This document shows positions 10,390 through 18,804 of a stretch of DNA of 37,381 nucleotides, in pieces. The DNA is from Chlorobiaceae bacterium (GTDB lineage: Bacteria > Bacteroidota > Chlorobiia > Chlorobiales > Chlorobiaceae). The stretch is taken from NCBI GenBank assembly GCA_013334975.1, contig JAAXWL010000015.1, forward strand, positions 1-37,381, written 5' to 3'. Position 1 is the stretch's first letter, and the number at the start of each line of letters is the position of its first letter. The notes beneath the pieces were generated by a model that did no database searches, was not told where the DNA came from, and saw nothing but the letters and a program-made list of their open reading frames with translations. Made by a program: the position numbers and the translations under genes.

Positions 10390-11922
10390 ATGAAACAGTT
10401 CAGGGACTCAATGATCGCTTTGATCACCGAGACCTCCGCCAATCTTCCGAGCGATGTCCGTCAGGCTATTGACAATGCTTTCGGAAAGGAAACGCCCGAT
10501 TCGAGGGCGGGGCTCGCCATGTCAGCCATCACGCTCAACATCGACATGGCGGTCGATTCCGTCGCTCCGGTCTGCCAGGATACCGGTATGCCCACCTTTT
10601 TCGTCCATGCGCCGAAAGGGGCTGACCTGCTTGCTATGAAAAAGGATATCGAGTCGGCCATTATCGAGGCGACCCGAACCGGCAAGCTTCGCCCGAATGC
10701 GGTCGATTCACTGACCGGCAAGAACTCCGGTAACAACCTCGGCGAACATGTGCCGGTCATCCATTTCGAACCCTGGGAGCGAGAGGAGATCGAGGTCAAG
10801 CTCATTCTCAAAGGTGGCGGCTGTGAAAACAAGAACATACAGTACTCATTGCCTGCCGAAATTCCGGGACTCGGTCGTGCGGCAAGAGATATCGATGGGG
10901 TGCGCAAGTGCATCCTTCATGCCGTCTATCAGGCACAGGGTCAGGGGTGCAGCCCCGGCTTCATCGGCGTCGGCATCGGCGGCGATCGTACCAGCGGCTT
11001 CGAGTTGGCCAAAAAGCAGCTTCTCCGTACAGTGGACGATACTAATACCGATCCGGCACTGGCCAGTCTCGAAGAGGAGATTCTCGACAAATGCAACCGC
11101 CTGAACATCGGGCCGATGGGCTTTGTCGGGCAGGTGACGCTGCTTGGCTGCAAGATCGGCAAATCGCATCGTGTACCGGCCAGCTTTTTCGTATCGGTTG
11201 CCTACAACTGCTGGGCCTATCGCAGGCTTGGCGTTCTGGTCGATCCTGCCGAAGGCGCCATCACCGAGTGGCAGTACCGCTATCCCGGCGAGATCAAGCG
11301 CATGTCCAGAGGCGCAGGCATACCGCTGACTGGCAATGAGGTGGTGCTCAGGGCTCCGATAAGCGAAGAGACCATCAGGTCGCTCAGCGTTGGCGACATC
11401 GTCATTGTCGAGGGTGAAATGCACACTGGACGTGATGCCTTCCACCACTACGTGATGCATCACGATCTTCCCGAAGGGCTCGATACCCGTGGAGGCATCA
11501 TTTACCATTGCGGCCCGGTGATGCTCAGGAACGAAGCGGGCGAATATACCGTCAATGCGGCAGGCCCGACCACCTCGATTCGCGAGGAGCCATACCAGGC
11601 TGATGTAATCGAAAAGCTCGGTCTTCGTGCCGTGATCGGCAAGGGGGGTATGGGTCCGAAAACGCTGGCAGGCCTCCAGAAACACGGTGCGGTCTATCTG
11701 AACGCCATCGGAGGTGCGGCTCAGTATTATGCACGGTGCATCGAAAAGGTGACCGGCGTCGATTTTCTTGAAGAGATGGGGGTGCCGGAGGCGATGTGGC
11801 ACTTGCAGGCAAAGGCATTCCCGTGCATCGTTACGATGGACGCTCATGGCAACAGCCTCCACCAGCAGGTCTATGAAGACTCCTTCAGCATTCTCGAAAC
11901 CCTCGGGAGCGCTAAGGAGTGA
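10390..11922 (+). CDS. Fumarate hydratase class I (4Fe-4S)
   Basis: 510 aa; PVCQDTGMPTFFVHAPKG, GKNSGNNLGEHVPVIHFE, CSPGFIGVGIGGDRTSGFELAKKQLLR, GKGGMGPKTLAGLQKHGAVYLNAIGGAAQYYA. Confidence 0.92.
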   Translation: MKQFRDSMIALITETSANLPSDVRQAIDNAFGKETPDSRAGLAMSAITLNIDMAVDSVAPVCQDTGMPTFFVHAPKGADLLAMKKDIESAIIEATRTGKLRPNAVDSLTGKNSGNNLGEHVPVIHFEPWEREEIEVKLILKGGGCENKNIQYSLPAEIPGLGRAARDIDGVRKCILHAVYQAQGQGCSPGFIGVGIGGDRTSGFELAKKQLLRTVDDTNTDPALASLEEEILDKCNRLNIGPMGFVGQVTLLGCKIGKSHRVPASFFVSVAYNCWAYRRLGVLVDPAEGAITEWQYRYPGEIKRMSRGAGIPLTGNEVVLRAPISEETIRSLSVGDIVIVEGEMHTGRDAFHHYVMHHDLPEGLDTRGGIIYHCGPVMLRNEAGEYTVNAAGPTTSIREEPYQADVIEKLGLRAVIGKGGMGPKTLAGLQKHGAVYLNAIGGAAQYYARCIEKVTGVDFLEEMGVPEAMWHLQAKAFPCIVTMDAHGNSLHQQVYEDSFSILETLGSAKE

Positions 11923-12031
11923 GAGCCGGCAGCTTTCCGGGAAAAGGAAGAGTCAGCCGCTACGTCTGATCCGGGTGATGGATTGATGCGGCGGTTGCAG
12001 AGGATCAGTAAATAACCAACGAAAGCGTTTT

Positions 12032-13912
12032 ATGAAAAAAATACGGTTTATGGATGTCTCTTTCCGTGACGGTTTTCAGTCATGTTACGGAGCAAGGGTC
12101 AAAACCGAGGATTTCCTGCCGGTGCTCGAAGCGGCAGTCGAGGCGGGAACCGATAACTTCGAGGTCGGCGGTGGAGCTCGCTTCCAGAGTCTCTATTTTT
12201 ATTGTCAGGAGGATGCCTTCGACATGATGGATGCCTGTCGTCGTGTGGTAGGGCCGGATATCAATCTTCAGACCCTTTCAAGGGGCGCTAACGTCGTCGG
12301 CCTTGTTTCGCAGTCGCGTGACATCATCGATCTTCATGCCAGGCTCTTCAAAAAGCACGGTATCAGTACCATCCGCAACTTCGATGCCCTCATGGATGTG
12401 CGCAACCTTGCCTGGTCAGGCCAGTGCATCGTCAATGCGGGGCTGAAGCACCAGGTTGTGGTTGCCCTGATGGGGCTTCCGCCGGGCCTGAACGAGTCCT
12501 ATTGCCATACCCATCAGTTCTACCTCGACAAGCTCAGGGAGATTCTTGACGCAGGCATTCCTTTCGACAGTGTGGCATTCAAGGATGCTTCCGGCACCAC
12601 CACTCCTGCGGTTGTCTACGAGACGGTCAAAGGAGCCAGGAATATGCTGCCCGAAGGCACGGTGCTTGAATTCCATACCCACGATACCGCCGGCATGGGT
12701 GTAGCCTGCAACTATGCCGCCATCGAAGCAGGCATCGACATCATCGACCTGGCCATGGCGCCGGTCAGCGGCGGCACGGCCGAGGTGGACATCCTCACCA
12801 TGTGGCACCGCCTGCGCGGCACCGACTACACGCTCGACATCGACCACGAGAAGTACCTCAACGTCGAGGCGATGTTCATCGAGCACATGGACAAATATTA
12901 CATGCCGCCGGAAGCCAAGGAGGTTAACCCCGTCATACCGTTCTCGCCTATGCCGGGCGGCGCTCTGACGGCCAATACGCAGATGATGCGTGATCACGAT
13001 ACCCTGCATTTTTTCCCTGAGGTGATTCGCAACATGCGCGAGGTGGTGGCCAAAGGCGGTTTCGGCGCTTCGGTTACCCCGGTATCCCAGTTCTATTTCC
13101 AGCAGGCCTTCGCCAACACCGTGCAGGGCCCCTGGAAGAAGATCGTCGATGGTTACGGACGGATGGTGCTCGGCTATTTCGGTAAAACGCCAGCCACTCC
13201 CGACCCCGAGGTGGTGCAGCTCGCTGCCGAACAGCTCGGACTGGAGCCAACCGTGCAGGATGTTCACGACATCAACGATCGCAACCCTGATCTCGGTATC
13301 GAGCATAACACGAAGCTGCTCGAAGAGGCGCATCTTCCGGTAACTGACGAAAATATTTTTATTGCCGCGACCTGTGGTGCCAAAGGCATCGCTTTCCTCA
13401 AGGGCGACCAGCCCAACGGCATTCGCTACAAGGCTGACATCAAGGCCGAGACAGAAGCCAAAAAGGATGAAGAAGAGCTGAAAGTCACCTCTCACGGCAA
13501 CTCCCTGCAGGATCGTTTGCAGGAGCTTATCAGGCCTGCCTCACGCGGGTTGTCGGGTAACTATCTCGTCATGGTTGATGGCAAATCCTTTAATGTGGTG
13601 ATTGCCGATGGCGTGGCCATGGCCCAGTCGGTTGTGCCTGGAGCCCAGCCCTTTGTGATGCCTATGGCCGTGGCTCCGGCTATCGTCCAGCAGCACCGAG
13701 GCACACCGGTCATGCCATCGATGCCCGGCACGGTTTTCAAAATGGAGGTTGAAGCCGGTCAGAAGGTGACCGCAGGCCAGGAGGTCGCGGTCATGGAGGC
13801 CATGAAGATGGAGTCCCCGGTCAAATCGCCCGTTTCGGGAATCGTCACGGTTGTCCTCTTCAAGCCCGGAGACACCGTCGGCGCCAACCAGCCGCTGCTG
13901 TACATCGAGTGA
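12032..13912 (+). CDS. Biotin-dependent carboxyltransferase (pyruvate carboxylase subunit B / oxaloacetate decarboxylase alpha-like) with C-terminal biotinyl domain
   Basis: 626 aa; MDVSFRDGFQSCYGARV, EFHTHDTAGMGVACNYAAIEAGIDIIDLAMAPVSGGTAE, C-terminal MPGTVFKMEVEAGQKVTAGQEVAVMEAMKMESPVKSPVSG (biotin lysine). Confidence 0.9.
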   Translation: MKKIRFMDVSFRDGFQSCYGARVKTEDFLPVLEAAVEAGTDNFEVGGGARFQSLYFYCQEDAFDMMDACRRVVGPDINLQTLSRGANVVGLVSQSRDIIDLHARLFKKHGISTIRNFDALMDVRNLAWSGQCIVNAGLKHQVVVALMGLPPGLNESYCHTHQFYLDKLREILDAGIPFDSVAFKDASGTTTPAVVYETVKGARNMLPEGTVLEFHTHDTAGMGVACNYAAIEAGIDIIDLAMAPVSGGTAEVDILTMWHRLRGTDYTLDIDHEKYLNVEAMFIEHMDKYYMPPEAKEVNPVIPFSPMPGGALTANTQMMRDHDTLHFFPEVIRNMREVVAKGGFGASVTPVSQFYFQQAFANTVQGPWKKIVDGYGRMVLGYFGKTPATPDPEVVQLAAEQLGLEPTVQDVHDINDRNPDLGIEHNTKLLEEAHLPVTDENIFIAATCGAKGIAFLKGDQPNGIRYKADIKAETEAKKDEEELKVTSHGNSLQDRLQELIRPASRGLSGNYLVMVDGKSFNVVIADGVAMAQSVVPGAQPFVMPMAVAPAIVQQHRGTPVMPSMPGTVFKMEVEAGQKVTAGQEVAVMEAMKMESPVKSPVSGIVTVVLFKPGDTVGANQPLLYIE

Positions 13913-13953
13913 TACGTGGTTAACATCTCGTATGTTTCGGGATTTCTCTGTAG

Positions 13954-13983
13954 GGGCAGACCTGTGTGTCTGCCCTTTTTTTA
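13954..13983 (+). terminator. Rho-independent terminator downstream of the biotin carboxyltransferase gene
   Basis: gggcagac-ctgtgt-gtctgccc followed by a T-run of about 8. Confidence 0.75.
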
Positions 13984-14024
13984 TGCCCCGCCAATCATGG
14001 CAGTAGTGTTATATCACCCTTAAG

Positions 14025-14282
14025 CTGACGTATATTCAGGAGCCCTTATTTTATCCAAATCGAAATCGGTATCGGTATCGAAATCGATTATTTATTGTGA
14101 AAACAGAAAACCGGTCTCTGATTTTATTTATTTAATTATAAAATAGTTATCACAATAAGTCACTATTCTGCAGTGAGTTTTTCTTTAGCATTTTTAAGTG
14201 GAACTCGATACCGATACCGATTTGGATACTGATTTTGATGATAAAGATAATTGCGACTATTTTCCGTTGACGCGACAGTAGT
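14025..14282. repeat. Intergenic repeat element, copy B
   Basis: ctgacgtat..ttttatccaaatcgaaatcggtatcggtatcgaaatcgattattta..acagaaaaccggtct..aactcgataccgataccgatttggatactgatttt..ccgttgacgcgacagtagt. Confidence 0.85.
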
Positions 14283-14473
14283 TTCTTTTCTGATTATGCG
14301 CTAATATTTGTGTGAGCTTTTCTGATTTGATAGGTTCGCGTGGCTCATCGCGGGTGATACTCCTGTTAAGACTCAATGATACGAGATGTTGATACTCAAT
14401 AGAAATTTGTAGATGGCAGAATTTATAAATCCCTCTATTTGCCAAATATATATCCATTTTCCATTCACTCTGT

Positions 14474-14731
14474 TTAAGCCTTGTTTACGAATTTATGCAA
14501 AATACTCGAAATCAACGTCTGGTACGGCAAGCCTTCTCTCAGGGCGATTTTCTGTAGTTCTTTCAGGTCGCGCTCAGAAATACGGATATTTACCCGTTTG
14601 TCTTTTCGGATGGTAGCACGCGCTGCGTCTTCAAGTTCCAGCTTTCGCTGTTTCAGGTCTTTAACAGAATGCCATTCATTTCGTTCAAAAGAATCCAGCA
14701 ACTCTTTTTCATCAGTATCAAAATGATTCAT
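14474..14731 (-). CDS. CopG-family antitoxin-like protein
   Basis: 85 aa; ..RATIRKDKRVNIRISERDLKELQKIALREGLPYQTLISSILHKFVNKA, a ribbon-helix-helix-like pattern. Overlaps the upstream toxin ORF by 4 nt. Confidence 0.75.
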   Translation of the reverse strand: MNHFDTDEKELLDSFERNEWHSVKDLKQRKLELEDAARATIRKDKRVNIRISERDLKELQKIALREGLPYQTLISSILHKFVNKA

Positions 14732-15006
14732 TTTTTACTCTCCAGATATTCTTTTGTCGCTTTTCTGCTTGGAATAATCGTTTTCAGAAAAATTTCATCA
14801 ACCGTTTCTACATAAGGAACAAGGTGGATATAGTTATCGATATTCAAAACCATCATTCTTTGTCCACCATATTTTTCCTGATTTGGATGTTCAACATCGT
14901 CTATCAGGCACTCACTATCCATATAAAAAAGAATATCCTCAAAACAGATACCTCTGTTTTTTCTCAGCCACTCGTTCTTCTCTCTATTCCAGTTTATCAG
15001 TTTCAT
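14728..15006 (-). CDS. BrnT-like toxin
   Basis: 92 aa; INWNREKNEWLRKNRGICFEDILFYMDSECLIDDVEHPNQEKYGGQRMMVLNIDNYIHLVPYVE..IFLKTIIPSRKATKEYLES; BrnT-like architecture immediately upstream of the antitoxin. Confidence 0.7.
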   Translation of the reverse strand: MKLINWNREKNEWLRKNRGICFEDILFYMDSECLIDDVEHPNQEKYGGQRMMVLNIDNYIHLVPYVETVDEIFLKTIIPSRKATKEYLESKK

Positions 15007-15073
15007 GAGACTAATTTATGGCATGGTGTGCACTTTGGCAACAGATTTATGCGGATTTAGCGTTGAAACACAT

Positions 15074-15106
15074 CACCTGTCCACCCGAAGATCGGGTGGA
15101 CAGGTG
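15074..15106. repeat. Perfect 15-bp palindrome with 3-nt loop
   Basis: cacctgtccacccga-aga-tcgggtggacaggtg. Confidence 0.75.
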
Positions 15107-15194
15107 TGTTCGCCCTTCCCCAAACCTCACCATATCAGGCCAGACACACAGATCTGCATCTACAGTTCACTGTTTGTTCAGTGAGATGGCGAAA

Positions 15195-15352
15195 CCTGGG
15201 AGCGCGGAGCTCCAGCTCGGCACATTGAGCCAACGGCTCCGGATCATTCAAGCAAATCAGGGAAGCAAGTCTGCGTTCACATTTCTACATATAAAGAGAG
15301 AAGATGCTGTCCCGAAAAAGTTCGGGACGGATGCCAAGCTGGAGCTTGGCGT
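15195..15352. repeat. MITE-like segment with near-identical terminal inverted arms
   Basis: Left arm cctgggagcgcggagctccagctcggca. Right arm read in reverse complement is cctgggaacgccaagctccagcttggca. Internal hairpin gtcccgaa-aaag-ttcgggac at 15309-15328. A third related arm, ccctgggagcgcggagccccagctccgca, lies near 27575-27604. Confidence 0.55.
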
Positions 15353-15432
15353 TCCCAGGGGTGGACGTCAGAAAACAGTGTTTTTCATACAAATTGACGA
15401 AATGATCTTAAATTTGTATATTTTTCGTTATA

Positions 15433-16476
15433 ATAGAACGTCGTTTAACATCTACCCTTTTACGGTTGGCTGGCTCGTTTCCGGTTATTGTCATGACCGG
15501 GCCGCGTCAGTCGGGTAAAACCACCCTGTCGAGAGCGGTTTTTTCCGATAAACCATACGTCAGTCTCGAAAATCCGGATGAACGGGCTTTTGCCATCGAG
15601 GATCCGAAAGGATTTCTCAGGCGTTTTGAAAACGGAGCCGTTTTTGATGAGGCTCAGCGCTGGCCGGAAGAGCTGGCATGACGCATCTTTTACCGTTATC
15701 GCTTTCTGAGATTCCGGGATTGAAGGAGCAATGTTTCTCTCTCGATACGTTGATTATCACCGGGGGCTACCCGGCCCCATCTATTCTCGTCCGCTTGCAC
15801 CGGAGGACTGGTTTGCCAGCTATGTGGCGACCTACGTCGAGCGTGACGTTCGGCAGGTGCTGAAGTTTCAGGATTTGTCGGTATTCCAGCGATTTCTGCG
15901 TCTGTGCGCCGGCAGAAACGGACAGTTGCTCAACCTCAGCACTCTGGCGGGAGAGGCTGGAATTTCACATTCAACGGCGCGTTCCTGGCTTTCGGTGCTC
16001 GAATCGAGTTATCTGGTGCATTTGTTACCGCCCTATTATCGAAACTTCGGCAAACGGTTAGTCAAGTCTCCGAAACTCTACTTTCTCGATGTTGGTCTTG
16101 CCTGCGGCTGCTCGGCATCCGCTCCCCCGAAACGCTCGCCCTGCACCCACTCCGTGGCGCTCTGTTCGAATCGCTTGTCGTCAGCGAATTCATCAAGGGG
16201 CGCTACAACAGGGGAGTCTCGCCTGACCTCTACTTCTGGCGCGACAACAACGGCGTTGAAGCCGATCTCGTCTTTGAAACCGGCGTAAAGCTCCAACCAG
16301 TCGAGATCAAGTCAGGAAGCACAGTCACGTCAGATTATATCAAAGCCGGTCAACGAGCAGGACGATTCGCAAACGGAGACGCAGAGTCGCCCTGGCTGAT
16401 CTACGGAGGAGATGAGTCCTGCGAGCGCAGCGGTGTAAAGGTCATCGGTTGGCCCGATCTTGGCGATTTGGTGTAG
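15433..16476 (+). pseudogene. Degraded AAA_14 / DUF4143-type ATPase
   Basis: Pieces in three frames: IERRLTSTLLRLAGSFPVIVMTGPRQSGKTTLSRAVFSDKPYVSLENPDERAFAIEDPKGFLRRFENGAVFDEAQRWPEEL (frame 1); MTHLLPLSLSEIPG..DTLIITGGYPAP (frame 3); RPLAPEDWFASYVATYVERDVRQVLKFQDLSVFQRFLRLCAGRNGQLLNLSTLAGEAGISHSTARSWLSVLESSYLVHLLPPYYRNFGKRLVKSPKLYFLDVGLA (frame 2); HPLRGALFESLVVSEFIKGRYNRG..LYFWRDNNGVEADLVFETGVKLQPVEIKSGSTV (frame 1). Central segment is missing. Confidence 0.88.
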
Positions 16477-16608
16477 CGCATTATCTCGCCACGTAGGTCT
16501 ATCGGGTGACCCGTCAGCCATTCTTTGACAGGGGGGCGGTTCCGACCGGTCGAAACCGCCATTCAATTACGATTCCAACCAGCAGAAGATAAGAGCTAAA
16601 CTTTCAAC

Positions 16609-16776
16609 ATGAAACCAGATCAAAAACTCTGCCAGCTTGGCAAGAAAGAAATCGAAGAAAACCTTGCGACCATTGCTGAGGTGGTTTCAAAGCCAAAGCA
16701 AATTTGCAAGAATTGTGCACGGGTATCGAAAAAGAAGAAAAATCTCTGCAAGCCGAAGAAGTTGCCTTTGCGTTAA
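16609..16776 (+). CDS. Small basic protein with Cys-X2-Cys motif
   Basis: 55 aa read by eye: MKPDQKLCQLGKKEIEENLATIAEVVSKPKQICKNCARVSKKKKNLCKPKKLPLR. Below the supplied ORF-track length cutoff; no clear RBS. Confidence 0.35.
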   Translation: MKPDQKLCQLGKKEIEENLATIAEVVSKPKQICKNCARVSKKKKNLCKPKKLPLR

Positions 16777-16891
16777 AAGAAATCATTGCATTTCTGTCTC
16801 ATTCCCCCGCATTGATATTTCCAAAAGATTTTAGAGCTTAATATCTCGTTGAGCCTTCGGCCCAATCTGGCAAGCTGGCGTTAGTGAATAA

Positions 16892-17126
16892 AAAGCCGTT
16901 GATTTTATCGAAATCGAAATCGGTATTAAAATCGATTTTTTTTGTGAATACAGAAAGTCCTGTTGCCTGTATCTATATAATTATCAAATGGTTATCACAA
17001 TAAACCAAAAAAAACAGGTGAGTTATAATCAGCTTCTTCCAAGTGGAACTCGATACCGATACCGATTTGAATACCGATTTTGATGAAAAAATATATTCCG
17101 ACCATTTGCCGTTGACGCACCACTAC
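16892..17126. repeat. Intergenic repeat element, copy C (degraded left arm)
   Basis: gattttatcgaaatcgaaatcggtattaaaatcgatt..attatcaaatggttatcacaataaacc..gtggaactcgataccgataccgatttgaataccgattttgatga..ccgttgacgcaccacta. Confidence 0.8.
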
Positions 17127-17216
17127 CACATTCAGCCGGGTTTTAACCCGGCGGACATTTAACTCTTCTTTCCTCTTTACGTTGCCCCGGTTTTAAACCG
17201 GGGGCGGGGGGGAAGA

Positions 17217-17270
17217 AATCAGAAAAGGGGATGATGGCATTTCAAACAAGCCATCATCCCCTTTCTGATT
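17217..17270. terminator. Long hairpin between repeat C and the LRR gene, probably terminating the minus-strand LRR gene
   Basis: aatcagaaaaggggatgatggc ... gccatcatcccctttctgatt: ~21-bp stem with one bulge. Confidence 0.5.
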
Positions 17271-17286
17271 ATTTCCAACAGCTATC

Positions 17287-18495
17287 TCACGCTTTGATCA
17301 CCACGTCGCAGGCCGGATGGAATTGCATGAAACGGTCAATTTCGGATTGTGGTATTCTGCCGGCTGAGAGTTCAAGCTTTTCAAGATTCTTCAGTGGCAT
17401 CAGTGGAGCAATCGATTCGACATGGGTATTGGTGATGATCAGCTCCTCCAGCTCGAAAAGGGCCGAAAGGGGTTCGAGTTGAGCGATTCCGGTCTCTTCG
17501 ATGCTCAGCTCCTTGAGGGATACAAGATGTCTCAACGGTTCGAGGCTGGTGATTCCGGTACGGCTGCACCTGAGATATTCGAGCTTATCGAGCCGTGAGA
17601 GCGGATCGAGGGAGCTGATGCGGGTGCTGTTGATACCCAGCTCAATCAGGTTTTCCAGATCGCGGAGCGGTTCTATCGAATCGATCTCGGTCTTGTAACA
17701 ACTGAGCTTTTCCAGATTGATGAGCCTGGCGACGGGTGAGAGATCACTGATGAGGGTCTCCGAACAGTAGAGTTCCTCGAGATTGACCAGAGCGTTGATT
17801 GGTTCGAGATCGCTGATTTCGGTACTTGAAACCCAGATGAGTTTTAACGACAGAATATCGCGCAGAGGATCCAGAGAGATGAAATCGCAGTCGAAAGCAT
17901 AGAGTCGCTTGAGACGCCTGAGGTGCCGGAGTGGTTCGAGGCTCTCGATCGGGGTTTCGTCGCATCGGAGCTGCTGGAGGTTTTCCAGGAGACTGACCGG
18001 CACGAGATTGTGAACCCGCATGTTGTCGCACCGTATGCTCGTGGTGTTCAGGAAGTCGAGCAACTCCGTATCGGTGGGCTCTCTCTGTAATTTCAGCGTG
18101 TGCCTTACCACCTCCTTCCAGTCTTGTCCCAGTGCTCTGAACCAATTGTGCCTTTTCTGGGGGTCACGCAGCAGCACGGCTCTCGAAGCGGCAAGCGCCT
18201 CCTGCTCAGCCGGAGAGAGACGGCTCTTGAAGTCCTCGTGCATCGGGGCGGTATGTTCCTGCGAAAAGGTGATGACCGGTGATCTGCCGGTGTCAAGATT
18301 CTCTGCAAGGCACCGGATATACCAGTCGGCTCGCTTGTCTTCGATGATACGGTAGTGCTTTTCGAGATTCTGCTCGTCGAGCGTGTTGATGTCTTCCAGA
18401 ATGTCGTTGCCGCATCTCGGGCAGATCGCATTCTCCTGTGTCAGGGGAAACCCGCATACAGGGCACTGTTTATAAATGTTTTGCTCCAATGTCAC
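17287..18495 (-). CDS. Leucine-rich-repeat protein with N-terminal zinc ribbon
   Basis: 402 aa; N-terminal CPVCGFPLTQENAICPRCGND, then repeated ~22-aa units of the type LxxLxxLxxSxTxIxxLEPLRxL. Confidence 0.85.
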   Translation of the reverse strand: MTLEQNIYKQCPVCGFPLTQENAICPRCGNDILEDINTLDEQNLEKHYRIIEDKRADWYIRCLAENLDTGRSPVITFSQEHTAPMHEDFKSRLSPAEQEALAASRAVLLRDPQKRHNWFRALGQDWKEVVRHTLKLQREPTDTELLDFLNTTSIRCDNMRVHNLVPVSLLENLQQLRCDETPIESLEPLRHLRRLKRLYAFDCDFISLDPLRDILSLKLIWVSSTEISDLEPINALVNLEELYCSETLISDLSPVARLINLEKLSCYKTEIDSIEPLRDLENLIELGINSTRISSLDPLSRLDKLEYLRCSRTGITSLEPLRHLVSLKELSIEETGIAQLEPLSALFELEELIITNTHVESIAPLMPLKNLEKLELSAGRIPQSEIDRFMQFHPACDVVIKA

Positions 18496-18804
18496 TCTTG
18501 CCTTGAGGGGTTATCGAAACCGGTTATGTTTTTGCAAAGTAAGAAAAAACAGCCTCAAACCACAAGGAGGCACAACCGCTGTTACAACATTTGTGTCTTG
18601 CCGATTGTATGGCCTCTTCTTCAGGGGGAATTTATTGTGTTGTACAGGTGAACTTATTGCTCTATAACCTTTGTTATATAAAGTGTATAGGCTTCTGGAC
18701 GCTGCAGTTCGTAATGGCAGGTTCCCTTTGCCATTTTCGAGTCATTGCTGGCTGAATGTTTGTTCTGCCAGCACAACACCGGGCTTCCTGTCCGGGGAGG
18801 AATC

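Noticed and set aside
10846-11862. 338-aa minus-strand ORF opposite fumarase
   Set aside because: Antisense shadow of a conserved gene.
12416-13495. 359-aa minus-strand ORF opposite the biotin carboxyltransferase
   Set aside because: Composition is typical of an antisense shadow; the + strand has strong motifs.
17340-17990. Periodic DNA pattern resembling a tandem repeat or CRISPR-like array
   Set aside because: The periodicity is explained by ~22-aa leucine-rich repeats encoded on the minus strand; units are divergent at DNA level.
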